Assembly: GCA_009767595.1 (NCBI GenBank)
Contig: VSDK01018725.1
Coordinates: 252,177 to 316,176, forward strand
Source: Symbiodinium kawagutii
Taxonomy: Eukaryota > Sar > Dinophyceae > Suessiales > Symbiodiniaceae
DNA length: 64,000 bases
Reading direction: 5' to 3'
Of this stretch, positions 21,861 through 34,145 are shown piece after piece. Below the pieces are notes generated by a model that searched no databases, was not told the DNA's origin, and worked only from the letters and a program-made list of their open reading frames with translations. Numbering within the stretch: position 1 is the stretch's first letter; each line of letters opens with the position of its first letter. Position numbers and translations under genes: made by a program.

Positions 21861-22599
21861 CTATAGGTAGATAGCAAATACAGGTAGAAAACCAATGAGA
21901 CGGGCAGGTCCCTTATGCAAAGCCAAAATTCTTTCAATCACTGACAGCTACGGACACGAAGGTGGGCACAGCCAATTGACCAAAGACCAATGCTGGCGCG
22001 CACTCCCAAGGCGTTGGCAGAAACAATGGCCAATGGCACAACACAGAGCCTCTGTCAAATGGTGACAATACATGTTAATCCCTGAAAATCATGACCTCCT
22101 GATCTGTGCAAACTGAAAAAGCTGATGCTCCAACATGATTTTGACAGGCGATGAGAAGGTATTGTTGCACATTAATTTTGGCTTGAAAATTGATGTGTCT
22201 AAGCCAAAGCTAGAATGGAAGATACCCACAAATTGATTCCAAATCGGTTTCGATATGAAGACAATTGAATTGACTAAGAACTTCCACCATCTCTGTGATC
22301 CGTGTACAGTATCCCAAAACAAATGGTTTCTCCGGTACGACTACTATCTAAACATATCTAAAGTGACTGGCCACTCCTGGTCGCTCACTGTTTCCTCTTG
22401 GAGCTCACTGATTGCTTGTCTATTTTTGCAAAATGAAGTGATAGACAAAAAAGTGCATGTGCATATGTTCATGTACTCTTTTTGTACATGTGTACTAATA
22501 CATACATTTATATAACTATATGGCTTTGCATCAATATTAATTAACCAACTAATGGGGGATAATCACCAACAAAACTGTAGGGAACTGCAACATGGATTT

Positions 22600-22717
22600 T
22601 TCAAAGGATCCATGGCGCAGCGATGGGCTCCCAACGCCTTCAACTCAGGCAGTTCATCTCGGAAGGTGGCGATGGCGCGCATAGTGCTACTCAGGTCCTG
22701 GGATGGCAACGTGCTTG
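22600..22717 (-). CDS. Possible exon, unrecognised
   Basis: STLPSQDLSSTMRAIATFRD, ELPELKALGAHRCAMDPLKN. Acceptor GCCCTCAG; the donor side is not resolved. Confidence 0.45.
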
Positions 22718-22739
22718 CTGAGGGCAGAGTTCCATGATA

Positions 22740-23771
22740 AGCGTCACATATTCAGATGGTTAATATATGGCTAAGAGCTATTTATAGTTGTGTAAACTGA
22801 TGGATGGTTCCGGTTGAGAGAGCCATTTGAATCGTTAAACCGACGGTGATTTATGGCTAAGAGCTATGTATGTAGGTGAACTGATGGTGGTTTTTGATGA
22901 CGGATTTCCCAGGAATAGCTGTTCAGCAAATCGTTGATACCCACTATTACCCAGTTCCCCACTGTTGATGGATGTTCATCTGATTGTGTGATGCACAGTG
23001 GCTATTCACTGCTAGTTGGTATGAATTGTGACTGCTCAGTAGTTTCATACTGCAGCGATGACCTACGGTAAGTTTGTAAATCATATGGTGTTGCTTGGTG
23101 CTGCTCCTGATTACTTGACTATTTCAAACAGTACTGAGCAATATCCTCCACTGCTAGTCAATAACACATACTATATAATTAAGAATGCTCACATATTGAA
23201 TGACTTATTAATCAATCATTCAATCACTTGTAGCAACTACCATATTAATTTAAGGCAGATCAATGACCCCTCTACTACAACGATAAGAAAACACCAGCTA
23301 TTTATGGTGAGCAACCGGTGGTGGTTTATTAGCAAATGGATCTACCATTGACAACTGTCATCAGCGAGCCTTATCCCCTGTATTAACCAGTAATTTACCA
23401 ATATTAACCCTAGCTTGTTAGTTCATGTTGTTTCTAATCCTATACTAACCCCACTAATTGACCAATTTTAAGAAGCCACCATAAAAACCATAACCACATT
23501 TCAAGCCATCATAAAAAAAACATAACCACATGAATTAAGCCGCCATTTCTATTGAACAACCAAAAAACTATGTTAATAAACTCACCATCAGTTAACAATT
23601 CGAACGATTGACCATCAAATCGTTAACCATCAATTAACTAAGCCATGATCAATTAACACCTATCAATTCACTAACCCATGATATATTGATTAACTTATAC
23701 CTTATTAATCCATCTTAACCCCTCTAAGGCACCATTGAAAAACCTTTAGATCTCGCCGTTGAACCACTCAC
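22740..23771. other. Non-coding stretch
   Basis: AT-rich with CCATCA / TTAACCAT motifs and tandem-like AGCCATCATAAAAA, ACCACAT. No gene supported. Confidence 0.4.
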
Positions 23772-23867
23772 CACGGAACCCCTGTTCTCCTCCGCCTGCA
23801 AGGCACCGCATTGCGCCTGCGCGGTGGTGGTAACGATCATTTGCCAGCCACTGATCCACGGGATCCT
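23772..23867 (-). CDS. Internal exon, unrecognised
   Basis: DPVDQWLANDRYHHRAGAMR then CLAGGGEQGFR, flanked by CCCAG acceptor and G|GTGAGT consensus donor. 31 codons with split bases at both ends. Confidence 0.55.
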
Positions 23868-25449
23868 CTGGGATATGCCATGGTCCCATGAATACCAGTA
23901 GTTGTTTCACCATTATTGTTCACGCATGATTCGGACAGGTCAAATGTCCAAGGATCGTACCCTTTGTCAGAGACAGGTGTACGACCCACTGTACACACGC
24001 AGCCGGGAATTCTAAAAAGGCTGAGAATGCAGAGTGATCCCATCATGCAGCATCTAGTTACTTCTTCATATTCGACTTCCGGTATCTGGACACATTATTA
24101 TAGCGGTCCTTAGGTGCTAAGTCAGGTATGCTCGGAATTGGAATGGAATGACCGGGGTTTGGTACGGAATGCGAAGTGGCATATCGAGCTTCTCTGGAAC
24201 ATTGGATAGGTGTTGTTTAACAAGATACATAGTATCATACTGACTGGGCAGTATGGGTCGCTTTGGAATGCCTGCGGTCTTGGTCGTAAAACCCAATCTA
24301 GATAAACTGGTACAAGGCTTCTTACACCATTATTGTTGGTTATGATTGATGATTCCCTATTATTAACCAAAACATTGTGTCAAACCCAAATTTTCAGACT
24401 CCATGCTACATTGTGAGTACATTGTGAGGGAGAACCGCTGTCAAAACAAACCAGGAAAAGGCAGAAGGGATGCAATAATAAGTGTACAAACCTCACTCGA
24501 TCTGCCAGCACATTTGGATAAATAGCTTTTCAGTCTTATTTCTTTGCTTGGCCAGCCGGAATTGAATAGATTGAATGGACTACACAATGTCCGCGACAGG
24601 ATTTCAAAAGGTTGAATAGACATATTTTTGGGGAGCGGTGCTTGTTTCATGATTGGAATCCCATGACTATGAATGCGCATACATGCAATGCTGGGCATGT
24701 GCAAGCAAATGCTTTCGACTGCAAATTGTACCCGTGGATTTGCAAGTGTATATAGATCTTGGGATCCGGGATCCATCAATAGCACTTGTACCATGCTGCA
24801 ATTTCTCCTTCACCCTATCCAAAGGAATCATAGGACGTCATTCCGTCTCTGCCACACCTTTTTCTCCTGTAAAGCACGGCGGGCAGTCTCACCCTTCGCA
24901 TCCACAAAGTTGCAAAGTTTCGGTGGCGACCGCTCAGCCCGGCATCGTGGGCCCTCGTGGGGCTCTCAAAATTGCGTCTCTGCGGCAGGGAAGCCTCACA
25001 GGGCAGCGAGTTGTGGTGTGGTATTCCCTCATGATGCTTGGCTAGGGATGGTGATCTTCCATGACTTGATGTCAAACCCTGTCATGGATGAGTTCTCATG
25101 GCAATGATCAGAATTTGTCATTGGCTGCGCGGTCCCCGGGGCTGCTCATGTGCAGTGGGCTCCATGTCACATGAGGCACTAGCTATCAGGCCGTAGCTAT
25201 GAGGCCGCCTACTGCCGTAGCTCGCAATCTCCTCTTCACCCCATGGCCTGCCTGTGGTCAAGTGAGAAATGCCTGCTTGCCCATACCGGCTTCAGTTACC
25301 GATGAATGAACTGGTCCATGATGGTCAGCGATTCACTGAATGATGGTTCATCATCAATGGCAATTCTTAGGTTAACCATGCTTAGCAACCATGGTTAGCA
25401 GCCATGGTTAGAAACCATGGCTAGTAACCACGCTTAGTTACCGCTGAGA
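23868..25449. other. Mixed stretch with ambiguous coding signals
   Basis: 24841-25075 is open on both strands with GC-rich third positions (plus: VSVATAQPGIVGPRGALKIA; minus: HHNSLPCEASLPQRRNFESP), so I do not choose. 25375-25430 is a short tandem of AACCATGGTTAGC. Confidence 0.3.
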
Positions 25450-25524
25450 TCATAATGCTTGGCGCTTCCTCATGATATCCAGCACTCGCGCGGAGGCGAC
25501 CTCGCCTCGGCCCTCAATGACCAC
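25450..25524 (-). CDS. Possible 3' exon, unrecognised
   Basis: VVIEGRGEVASARVLDIMRK then RQAL and TGA, after AAAG. Immediately upstream, in another frame, lies HEYYYEEFLTKPMAAQQ (25578-25528), as if a 1-nt frameshift separated the two. Confidence 0.4.
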   Translation of the reverse strand: MVIEGRGEVASARVLDIMRKRQAL

Positions 25525-25752
25525 CTTTCTGCTGCGCCGCCATTGGCTTGGTCAAGAACTCCTCGTAGTAGTACTCATGGCAATCCTCAACGAATGACTG
25601 GTTGGTGGTTGGTGAACCATGAATCGTTAAGCCATAATTAGCCGTTTAAAAGATGCTGAACGAAGAGGATTGATGGATGGTGAACCATGACTTGTTAAGC
25701 CAGAATTAACATATGATAGTTGAGTTGCACGATGAGATCATGATCATCAATC

Positions 25753-25842
25753 TGGTGGGTGATTTCAACCCCTATGAAAAAGTATTAGTGACCAACCAAT
25801 AATTTTTGAATCCTTGGGAAGAATTTCAAACCACCAACCAGG
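25753..25842 (+). mobile_element. Family A element
   Basis: TGGTGGGTGATTTCAACCCC, TATTAGTGACCAACCAATA, ending TTTCAAACCACCAACCAG. Confidence 0.7.
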
Positions 25843-25929
25843 AATGATTGTGAGATACTGGTCCATCATTGGATCATGGCAATCCTTGGCTATGACCATT
25901 TGGTGAACGGTCACTCCTGATAGCTTCTG

Positions 25930-26010
25930 GCCTGGCTCCCCCGTATTAAACGGCCTTTAAAGGGATACCCCTGGCTCCTGGCCTCGCTCCCTCTCAACCA
26001 ACAGCTAGCT
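25930..26010 (-). mobile_element. Family E element
   Basis: Minus strand: GTTGAGAGGGAGCGAGGCC, GGAGCCAGGGGTATCCCTTT, ACGGGGGAGCCAGG. Confidence 0.65.
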
Positions 26011-26516
26011 AACGAATGATTGTTGAAGACAATGGTTTGATAACGCGTGAGAGTTGCAGATCGTGGTTTGGTTATAATTAGTCGGTTACTGGTTGCTTGC
26101 TGGCTCGGTTATAGTTGGTTAAAGGTTGCAGTTAATGGTTGGAGAATGGTCTCATAGCAATCCTTAACAAGAATCCATGAATTGGCTCATGGGTCATCAA
26201 CATCGACGTATAGCGGCTCATGGGGTGAAAAACAGCACTACTGAGCAGCAGGAACAGGGAAGCCAACAAATGATGACAACGATGATCAACCAACTTGATG
26301 CTTAACCAGAGCAAGCAACCATCATGGTAGCTTGACGGGGTAAAACTGATGACAAACCTCCGCCGAAAGACCCTGGTTCGGTAGGATAATGATTCATTTC
26401 GGGATTTTCCAGGGGAGTTCAGATCCGGAATGGCATCTCAAAGTATGGCAAGCCTGACCAACCTCAAACACCAAAACCCAATACTGTAATTATAAACAAC
26501 AACCCCACATCACAAT

Positions 26517-26700
26517 TCAACATGATATGATGATAAAATGAAATAGCGACATAGCGGTGCAAAGCATCATACTCTCAAGCTCTGAATGCGTATGATAGTA
26601 TTGTAAAAGGGCCTGGTGAACCTCCTCATACCTCCTATGCAATGTCTGTCGACACCCGTGGCCAAAAACACGCGACCTAGCACTGCATAAAACAAACAAA
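26517..26700 (-). CDS. Possible 3' exon, unrecognised
   Basis: SARSRVFGHGCRQTLHRRYE then EVHQALLQYYHTHSELESMM, LCTAMSLFHFIIISC and stop. An overlapping frame (VFLATGVDRHCIGGMRRFTR) is also open, so the frame is not certain. Confidence 0.35.
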
Positions 26701-26760
26701 ACCCGCATAAACCCGCTGTACGAGAACGCTTGCAATGCAATATCACCACACATCACCCAC

Positions 26761-26778
26761 CTTCCGGTTGAAAGACTC
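26761..26778 (-). CDS. Tiny candidate exon after a family E intron
   Basis: ESFNRK between acceptor CCACCAG and donor AAG|GTGGGTG, phase 0 with the exon ending at 26846. Confidence 0.35.
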
Positions 26779-26845
26779 CTGGTGGCCCCTGCTTGCTCCC
26801 CCATTAAAAGGGTATACCCCTGGCTCCGAATAGCTCCTTCCCAAC
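26779..26845 (-). mobile_element. Family E element acting as a 67-bp intron
   Basis: Begins GTTGGGAAGGAGC directly after the exon, contains GGAGCCAGGGGTATACCCTT and GGGGGAGC, and ends CCACCAG. Flanking frames stay open when it is removed. Confidence 0.6.
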
Positions 26846-26995
26846 CACAAGCCCAGCGGCCAAGTTCTTGCCCTTCTTCCAAGGAGGATATCCGATGGAC
26901 TTGGGGTTGGCCCAAGCGCGAAGGCAATCGTAGAAGTCCACCAGGCAAGGCATGGCAAGCCAAGTTGCCACAGTCGGTCGGGTCCACCGGTGAGG
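26846..26995 (-). CDS. Internal exon, unrecognised
   Basis: Exactly 50 codons, phase 0: PHRWTRPTVATWLAMPCLVD, FYDCLRAWANPKSIGYPPWK, KGKNLAAGLV. Acceptor TCGCAG, donor GTG|GTTGGG, which is the start of a family E element. Confidence 0.6.
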
Positions 26996-26999
26996 CTGC

Positions 27000-29473
27000 G
27001 AAACGCTGAGGCCGAGCATGATGCCATGACTATCCGTGACAGGGCCACAGGATTGGCCGACCTGGGAGGACTCCCTACACATTGATGATCGAACAGCTAG
27101 TGCCAGTTTGAGATGGCGACAACTCAACTATCCACTAGGTCCTGGGTTTAAAGTGTAAGATGATGACATCACTGCTCACGCGAGGACTGACAATCCATTG
27201 CGATTCCACTTTTGTGCTGCATATGTTCACAATTTCCACCAGCGCCATCCTGTTTCCACATTCATGACTGCATGATGGAAACCCAGCACGCAACAACGCG
27301 CAATTTTCAAAAACAACGTTTAGATTTAAAACAATCATCCAATGGCACTCAAATCATAACATTGTCGACAAATATCGAAAACCAGACTTTACTACCAATA
27401 TGCACCAACTGATCCCATATCATGTAATTTGATGATGGTTGTTGTCTGTGCAGCCCACCTACACAGCTCCAGAACTCCAATGCTCTCCACCGTGTGGCGC
27501 CTCTTGAGATGCTACTTCCACCAGACTTCGCACATTTTGTACGGACACCGCTTGTGAAGCCTGGAGTATCCGTCGACATCCGAACATGGCTGAACCTCCT
27601 TTCTCTACGGGTGACTATGGACATTCTCATTGACCGTTTGATTGCTTACCTGGCTAGTGTTGGCAATTGCCTGGCTGTAATCTGACGCCAAGTCATACTG
27701 GAACCGCAAGAGGTTGAGAGCAAGCAAAGTCCACCTAGCAAGTATTCAAAGCGGTGGGTTCTATGATATCCAGGATGGGAACAAGCAGCGAATCAATTTG
27801 TGTAACAAAAAGCAAAAATGGTACAACATACAGTAGGGGAGATCATATGCCCAGTTGGTTGGGGCAGCTTTCCAGCTGCATCCCTGCATGTCCCCGCAGT
27901 ATGTGGTAGTACGCCCAGTGTTTTTTTGGGCTTTGGCGGTCGTTCGCCTCTGGGACAAGTCTCCAAGGAGCAGCGCTTGGATGTACGTAGAGATTTTGAA
28001 TTTCTTGGCTGCAAAACTGGTACTTCCGTGATGCCAGTCCCCTGATTCGATCCTGCGTGGAGATTGTTGTGCTAGAACCCCTGGACTACTATGTGCTCAC
28101 AATCGAAAACTATCCACACCCTGGGAATGTCCCATCCACCACCCGAGCAACATGACTACTAAAACAGGTACATCCCCTAGCAAAAGGATAGCCTACAGCC
28201 GGGGACAGTTGCTAGGTACATATTGGGTTTCTAATTGAGTCCATACGCCCCGCATATTGTATGCCTTTTCCATGAACATCCGGTGTTAATACTGGCAGTG
28301 GACACTAATTATCTGCACTCCCCTGTCGCTGTGATGGTCTAACCCATTGCTAGCGATGGTCATCCGGGAACCACTTGTTGGGTACGTCACGGAACCAAAT
28401 CCTGATGTACTTGGCACACAGTCTTCCAATGAAAACAATCGAAACACAACCATGAAATATACTTTAGGATATATTCGCATCATAATCTATGAAAATGCTG
28501 GCTATGAGATGTAATTTGAGTGCTATAGCTCCATGTAAAAAGCCCCTGCAACTGACCATGATCACCAGAGGTTCCACCATCATCCCCTATGAATCACCAA
28601 CCCTTGCGCCTCGTTTTTGGCCAAAGACAGGTAGCGAAGTTCTTCGCCCACCTGGCTGTGAACGCGTTGCTGCGATGGTGCCCCCGAGGGTCCCTAAAAA
28701 GATAAGGTTTTGACCCTCAATATGGGTTTTAACACTTAAAAGCTGCAAAAATGATTTTTGGGGCCAGGGGTAGAAGAACTGCCAGACCAATGGTATATAT
28801 AAGTAGCTTGCTATAAGTGGCGAATCTGAACCAGCTTATAACATTTGGGGGCCCCATTTGGTTGAAATAAGGTGATCCCTCAGCCGATTAGTGTTGAACA
28901 AGCGAACACGGATGAATGATGATGTAATAATATTTACCGATAATCTGTGACAGAACTGCAACTTGCTGGATCTTTGTGGAGTTGTAGCTGATGGCTGAGG
29001 CTGCATATCCTGATAAAAGGATCATGTTAAATCTTCTTGGCTCAAAAGCGGGCTAACCCATCAGCATGGGCAAACAACGATTGTGAGTTGGGAGGTTTCT
29101 CTACCATGATCTTCTGTGGGCAAATTTTCAGGAATCTTCTGGCTCACTCCTTGTCCAAGACCCTGAACTGCCACATATCTGCTCATTGTAAGTGTGTCGT
29201 CATCTCTGCACATTCTGGCACAAGCCATCGGATGGAAATACTGTCATTATTTGGGATTGTGAGCAGCTCCTTCAACTTCCAAAGATGGTCGTACTGTGGG
29301 AACGACCAGATCCACCTGCACAGTTGCAAGTAATCACTTTGGAGCCGGCAAATAGATCCATGTAGAACATTCTGGGGTTCTAGGATTGGAACCCACCACT
29401 AGAATCCTGGAACTGACCCAAAACACGGACAAGAAGTGACAAGAGCTTTGCTGTTGATGCCTGTCCTCAAAAC
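27000..29473. other. Mostly non-coding stretch
   Basis: 27349-27630 (minus, SHVRMSTDTPGFTSGVRTKC) and 27873-28045 (plus, VFLGFGGRSPLGQVSKEQRL...stop) are open with fair codon character but no splice support. No repeat family copy was recognised. Confidence 0.3.
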
Positions 29474-29577
29474 CTGGCTGAAACATCTGCGCGTCGCCGC
29501 TGTCACCTGCTTCTCATCTAACTTCAGCATCGACACCTCTTCAGGTGGTGCCTCCTCATCTACTTCCTTGCGCCGTG
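29474..29577 (-). CDS. Internal exon, unrecognised
   Basis: 34 codons after a 2-nt split: RRKEVDEEAPPEEVSMLKLD then EKQVTAATRRCFSQ. Acceptor CGGCAG, donor CAG|GTTTTG, phase 0. Acidic and helical-looking. Confidence 0.55.
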
Positions 29578-29599
29578 CTGCCGAGCCCATGATGTGGGG

Positions 29600-32500
29600 C
29601 CCCCCATGCCTTCATGGCTGATGGCAAGCTGTGTGGCCCTGCAGCTGGTCTCAGGACCATCCTGGGTGCTGGTTCCAACTGGGGTATGCCCATGTCTTTT
29701 GGGGATGAGGGGCACCACAGCACCTTATGGCCATAGGTCAGAAGGTCATTTTTCGGTGAGGCGACACGCAGGTGCCAACCAAGTATGTCCATCATAGGTG
29801 ACCCACTGACAGGCTATGTCCACCATAAATGACCCAGCTGTCCCAAGTGGTAGCACGATCAACCCAGCAGCCAAGGTCATCCTGCCTCTGGCTGAGACGA
29901 GGGTTTTATCCGGCCTGGCACACGGCGGTGCGCGATCTGCTTTGGATGGTTTGCATCCAGAGAATTGGAATGATGCTATGGCTCATGCTTGCATCACATG
30001 GTGTCACTTTGGTGGACTCGGTGCATTTTAGTCTAGTCACTGGTGCATCTCAAATATCTCGTTGCTGATTCAATCCCATATCTGGCTTGTTGAAGGTGAA
30101 CAGCGTGCAAATGGACAGTCAAATATTCTAGCAACTGCTGCGCATGGCCGATGTTTCCAAATGAGCAAGTGGGTAACATCAAGGGGACATCAAGGGGGGT
30201 GATGAGCTATTCTGTGCTAATACCTCGGAGCCCAACACGAAAACAAGGAAAAAAAACAAATAGAACACATATAGATCAGGTTGCTCAAATTCTGTGCACC
30301 ATGCGTTTCAAAAATCTTGGAATGACATCAAGTGCAAATAAGTGAAGATAGTAATCATCACCATAAGCTGATGACCATCAAAGGTGGGGATTCATTACTG
30401 ATGATCTCCCATGACTGGCACCTCCCATGATTGGTATGCTAAGGTGATGCCACAGGACTACCACGAGCAGCCGCGCTCGCGGCACCTTTCATGAGGAACT
30501 TTGGAGGCTTCGGAGGGTGCGGGCCGGTTTTGGGGGCGCCTTAACGAGCGAAGCAGGAAGCAGGGGGCCATCCAGGGGTGGCGGCCACCATCCAGGGACC
30601 CCACATAGTGACCCACCATAGAGGGACCCACCATCCTGGGACCCGCCATCCATCATATTTGTATCGTAGGGAAGCAATCAATGGACAAAGGGATTTTACA
30701 CAATCACGAGGCTCTAGACCACGTGAAACTTCAAGGGGATGACTTTTGAGGTAGTACATTGTCATGTTGCCCACCATTGGGAGCCACCATCAACTCCAAT
30801 AGTAGACATGACCAATACAGTGCTGTGCAGGGGTTAATGACAGCTGCTACTATTGGAGTTTATCGGCCAATAGCTCATGTTGGTGAATAATACATTTGTT
30901 AATTGATGGATGTTACAATGTATGCATTTAACATCAGTGCTTATGTTGATTCTTCAACCCATAGTTTATGGTTGAATAAAACAAAACCTACTTACACAAT
31001 AGATGTCCGCTCTCGTTCCATGGGGTTCCGTAGAGGTGGTAGAAGCCACCAAGATGAATGAATAAATAGCCTGATTTCCTGGAAACTTCAAATGGAAACA
31101 AACTGGACTTGTGATTCTGCAACTGGGGGGTTTGGCCATGCTCCAGTCCCATATATGTTGCTTCAAGCAAAAAAAATCATCTTTCGCGGCTCTTGTCACC
31201 CGCAGTCACAAGAGATCACCACATCGCAAAATCATGAATCATCGCGGGTAGCACGTGAGACCTTTCGTTGAGATTCCTAGGCAGGATTTTATTCCCACTG
31301 ACCTCAGAATCAACATCACAAATTGCAAACTGTTGTAATTAAAAATTGTCAAGGCACAGTGATGTAACGGCATCCGTACTGATAGCAAAAACAAGTACAT
31401 GTCCATTCTGAATAGCTACGTTTGGCTCAACATCATCACTGCAACTTAACTGCGCACAGCATTTCAACCGGACTCAACGTGGCATAGCCATGTGGGCACC
31501 CAATGATGATGCCACAGCTGGTCAATTGTAGGCACAATTACGCATGATGCGCGCTTCATGTGTTTCTGTGGGCATCAAGTTTGATGCAAATTCCGCACCT
31601 CAAACAACGATCACATACATCAATTGAATCGACTAAAAATGATGATAATGCCAACGCTTGAGAAAACAACCAACAGTCAGCCGAGCTCCCTAATCATTGA
31701 TCTACATGCTTCTTATCTGGTGATCATTCGAGCCAAAATATTGTGACCTCCATGTGGAAAAAATGAAAGTCAAACACCAGCTGTTGATCATTTGGCTAAC
31801 CAATCAGATCTCAAAGTGCTGTAATCAATCGCAAGAACGGGTGGGTATGGGTGGTAGCAAACCATCTCTAACCAAATCATCAGCTGGGTCACGATGGATC
31901 TCCCAGGTTTGAAGGGGATGGAAACCAGCCCGTGCAGCCCCTGGCCCCGGTCCTCCTTCAGGCCCTACCATTCGGTTCTCCTGAGTCAGCGGCTGGGTCA
32001 CCAGTTCTGATGGTAGGGTGGTTCAATCACCTGCGAACAACAGGGATCCATGCACGAAACGTGGGCCAAGAACTGACATTTCACACCTGGAAATCCGAAG
32101 AAATCCGGTGGTTCCTTGATCTGACCCAGCAACTGCTGAGTAGTTGAACCTGCTCATCCCCAGGTGGAACAGTGCATGTGCCAATGGTTGCTTACCATTC
32201 TTCGAACCTAATGTGTGGGGATTTCCGAAATGACTTCCACGGGAAACCAAACAGTTGCAGCAGAATGCAGTAAGTCCTATCCATGGACGAAGAAAAACAT
32301 GTGGTTGCTGAACTTGGAAGCCATAATATTGGGACAAACCGAAGGGAATTCGGAAGCCATAGAGTCTTACCCACCTACTGGGTGGCATGATACCTGGATA
32401 CTTTTGCTTTTGGGCCTCATGACATTTAGTTGAGGATTTCACCGCATGATTTGAAAACTAACGACTTTGGGCAATCGAGAATTCAATTCCAACGAACCCA

Positions 32501-32793
32501 TTTGATGATCTGGGAGGGATTTGCCAAATCCATCACAAAATAGCAACAAATCAATCTGTGCAAACCTCCCAACAATATGAATAGCTGGCAACTCAACATA
32601 CTGGTTGATGGTTCGGCCAATCCCCGAAATAGCCAACCTGGCCATCACAATCCCCAGGTATGGTTGAAAACCGAACGTAAAAACATGTTGGAATACATCA
32701 TCAGGCCTCCCCCCAATATATACATAGAGTATCTTAGAGTGGGGAAGTTTTCTGACAGCCGGATCTCCACCCCAGGCACTCCCTGCCTCATAC
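29600..32793. other. Stretch without a supported gene
   Basis: 30541-30777 (minus, MYYLKSHPLEVSRGLEPRDC) and 32226-32433 (plus, TVAAECSKSYPWTKKNMWLL, hydrophobic tail, stop) are open frames with some coding character. Both overlap equally open frames on the other strand, so I leave them unassigned. 30560-30650 has imperfect GGTGGGTCCC repeats. Confidence 0.3.
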
Positions 32794-33056
32794 CAGCCCT
32801 GCACCGGTCTCAGTTTGGGAGGCTTGATCCAGAAGCAAGGACCAAATGACCTGGCGATTGCCATGGCAGCGCCTTGGGCCCTTAACAAGGGCTGAAACTG
32901 CCCATTTGCCTTGCAGGCTTGGCATGGATGTCACAACCAAATGGTGAAGCCAGGAAAAAGGCGGCTCGTGCACCAGTGAAGGAACCAACCAACCCAAGGG
33001 TATAAGCAGCCAAGCCAGGTAATGATAGATGAATAGAAATTTGGAAAAGGCACCAG
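32794..33056 (-). CDS. Possible membrane-protein exon, unrecognised
   Basis: 87 codons: hydrophobic FLFIYHYLAWLLIPLGWLVP, then PPFSWLHHLVVTSMPSLQGK, ending WSLLLDQASQTETGAGL at donor CTG|GTATG. Acceptor GTAAAG. An overlapping frame (GPCFWIKPPKLRPVQGWYEA) is also open. Confidence 0.4.
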
Positions 33057-33119
33057 CTTTACCACGCAAAACAAGGTGAAGTTGGCATTTTTTTCAGTAA
33101 ATTATCTCCCAGCAAAAAA

Positions 33120-33275
33120 ACGTAACACAGTGAGGGCTCCCCGGCAGGCCGTAGCCGGGTGGCATCAGCACGCCCCGCCTGGTTAGAAGGCTAAGGCTGG
33201 CGAGCATCAATGCCACAACAAGGGCGGAAGGGCCGGCACGCCTCACGTTGGCTGTGCGACTGGGAGAGCCTGCTA
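33120..33275. other. GC-rich structured segment
   Basis: Includes the palindrome-like CCCCGGCAGGCCGTAGCCGG and dense GGCTGGCGAGC / GCCGGCACGCC. No open frame is convincing. Nature unknown. Confidence 0.3.
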
Positions 33276-33529
33276 CAGGAAAATCCTCACTGGCAGGCTT
33301 GAAGCAAGCACTTTGTCACGGGAGTTTGTTTGTGACTCCGATCTCAAGCCTCGCAACATAATTTGACAACTCTTTGTCCATCGTTTGGCAAAAGGAGGGC
33401 GTGCAAGTGGGACCACTGCTTGCCATAGAAAGGCCAATTTTTCAAGTCCGGCAGTCACTCATCTAGAACAAAGCCATAGAAAAGGAAATAGAGGTAAAAA
33501 CCACCAACCAAATAGCTACAGTAGATGAC

Positions 33530-33627
33530 TGGTTGATGGTTTCAACCCCTATAAATCATATTAGTCAACCAACCAATTGTTAATAATCACTAGAGAAAAT
33601 AATCGAAATGTTCGAAACCACCAACCA
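33530..33627 (+). mobile_element. Family A element
   Basis: TGGTTGATGGTTTCAACCCC, AGTCAACCAACCAATTG, ACTAGAGAAAATAA, ending GAAACCACCAACCA. It lies just downstream of the donor at 33650. Confidence 0.8.
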
Positions 33628-33650
33628 AATGACCTTCCAACTTCCAACAC

Positions 33651-33772
33651 CTGTCCTTAGGTGTGCGACGGCCAAATCCAGCCGCACGAGAGCACAACCG
33701 CGACCCCCCACGTCACCTTCTTCCAGGTTGGCATCTGGCGACATCGGCAGCCAGTACCTGTGGTGAGCGCCG
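33651..33772 (-). CDS. Internal exon, unrecognised
   Basis: GAHHRYWLPMSPDANLEEGD, VGGRGCALVRLDLAVAHLRT. Acceptor CACACAG, donor ACAG|GTGTTGG. Good codon pattern. Confidence 0.6.
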
Positions 33773-33938
33773 CTGTGTGAAGTCCAGGGTTGACAAGCGA
33801 TGTGGAAAATGCTGGAAAAAATACGGCTAGATGTGAAAAGTATGGAGTATTGAGATGTATTGAGGGTATGGTTCATGTATTTTCATATGCGTTTTGCAGT
33901 TTTGCTGTGCTGGGAATGTATCATAACATCACTTGCAG

Positions 33939-34145
33939 AGTTGTATTCGCCAAATGCATGGGAGAATGGCACGAAAGCAGCAAGTTCAAGGACCGCCACT
34001 GCTGGCTGGGGACCCATATGCACATGGGGACCCATATGCGCATGCTTCCCAGGAACAGGAACAGCGCCCCAAACTCACAAGATTTGATCCGGATTCTGAC
34101 CTGGAAGTGTTACATGATGCCTTTGATGATTGGTCTGCTGGTTAA
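33939..34145 (+). CDS. 3' exon, unrecognised
   Basis: SCIRQMHGRMARKQQVQGPP, tandem GDPYAH twice, EQEQRPKLTRFDPDSDLEVL, HDAFDDWSAG, TAA. Acceptor CACTTGCAG. Hydrophilic and acidic. Confidence 0.55.
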   Translation, partial: SCIRQMHGRMARKQQVQGPPLLAGDPYAHGDPYAHASQEQEQRPKLTRFDPDSDLEVLHDAFDDWSAG

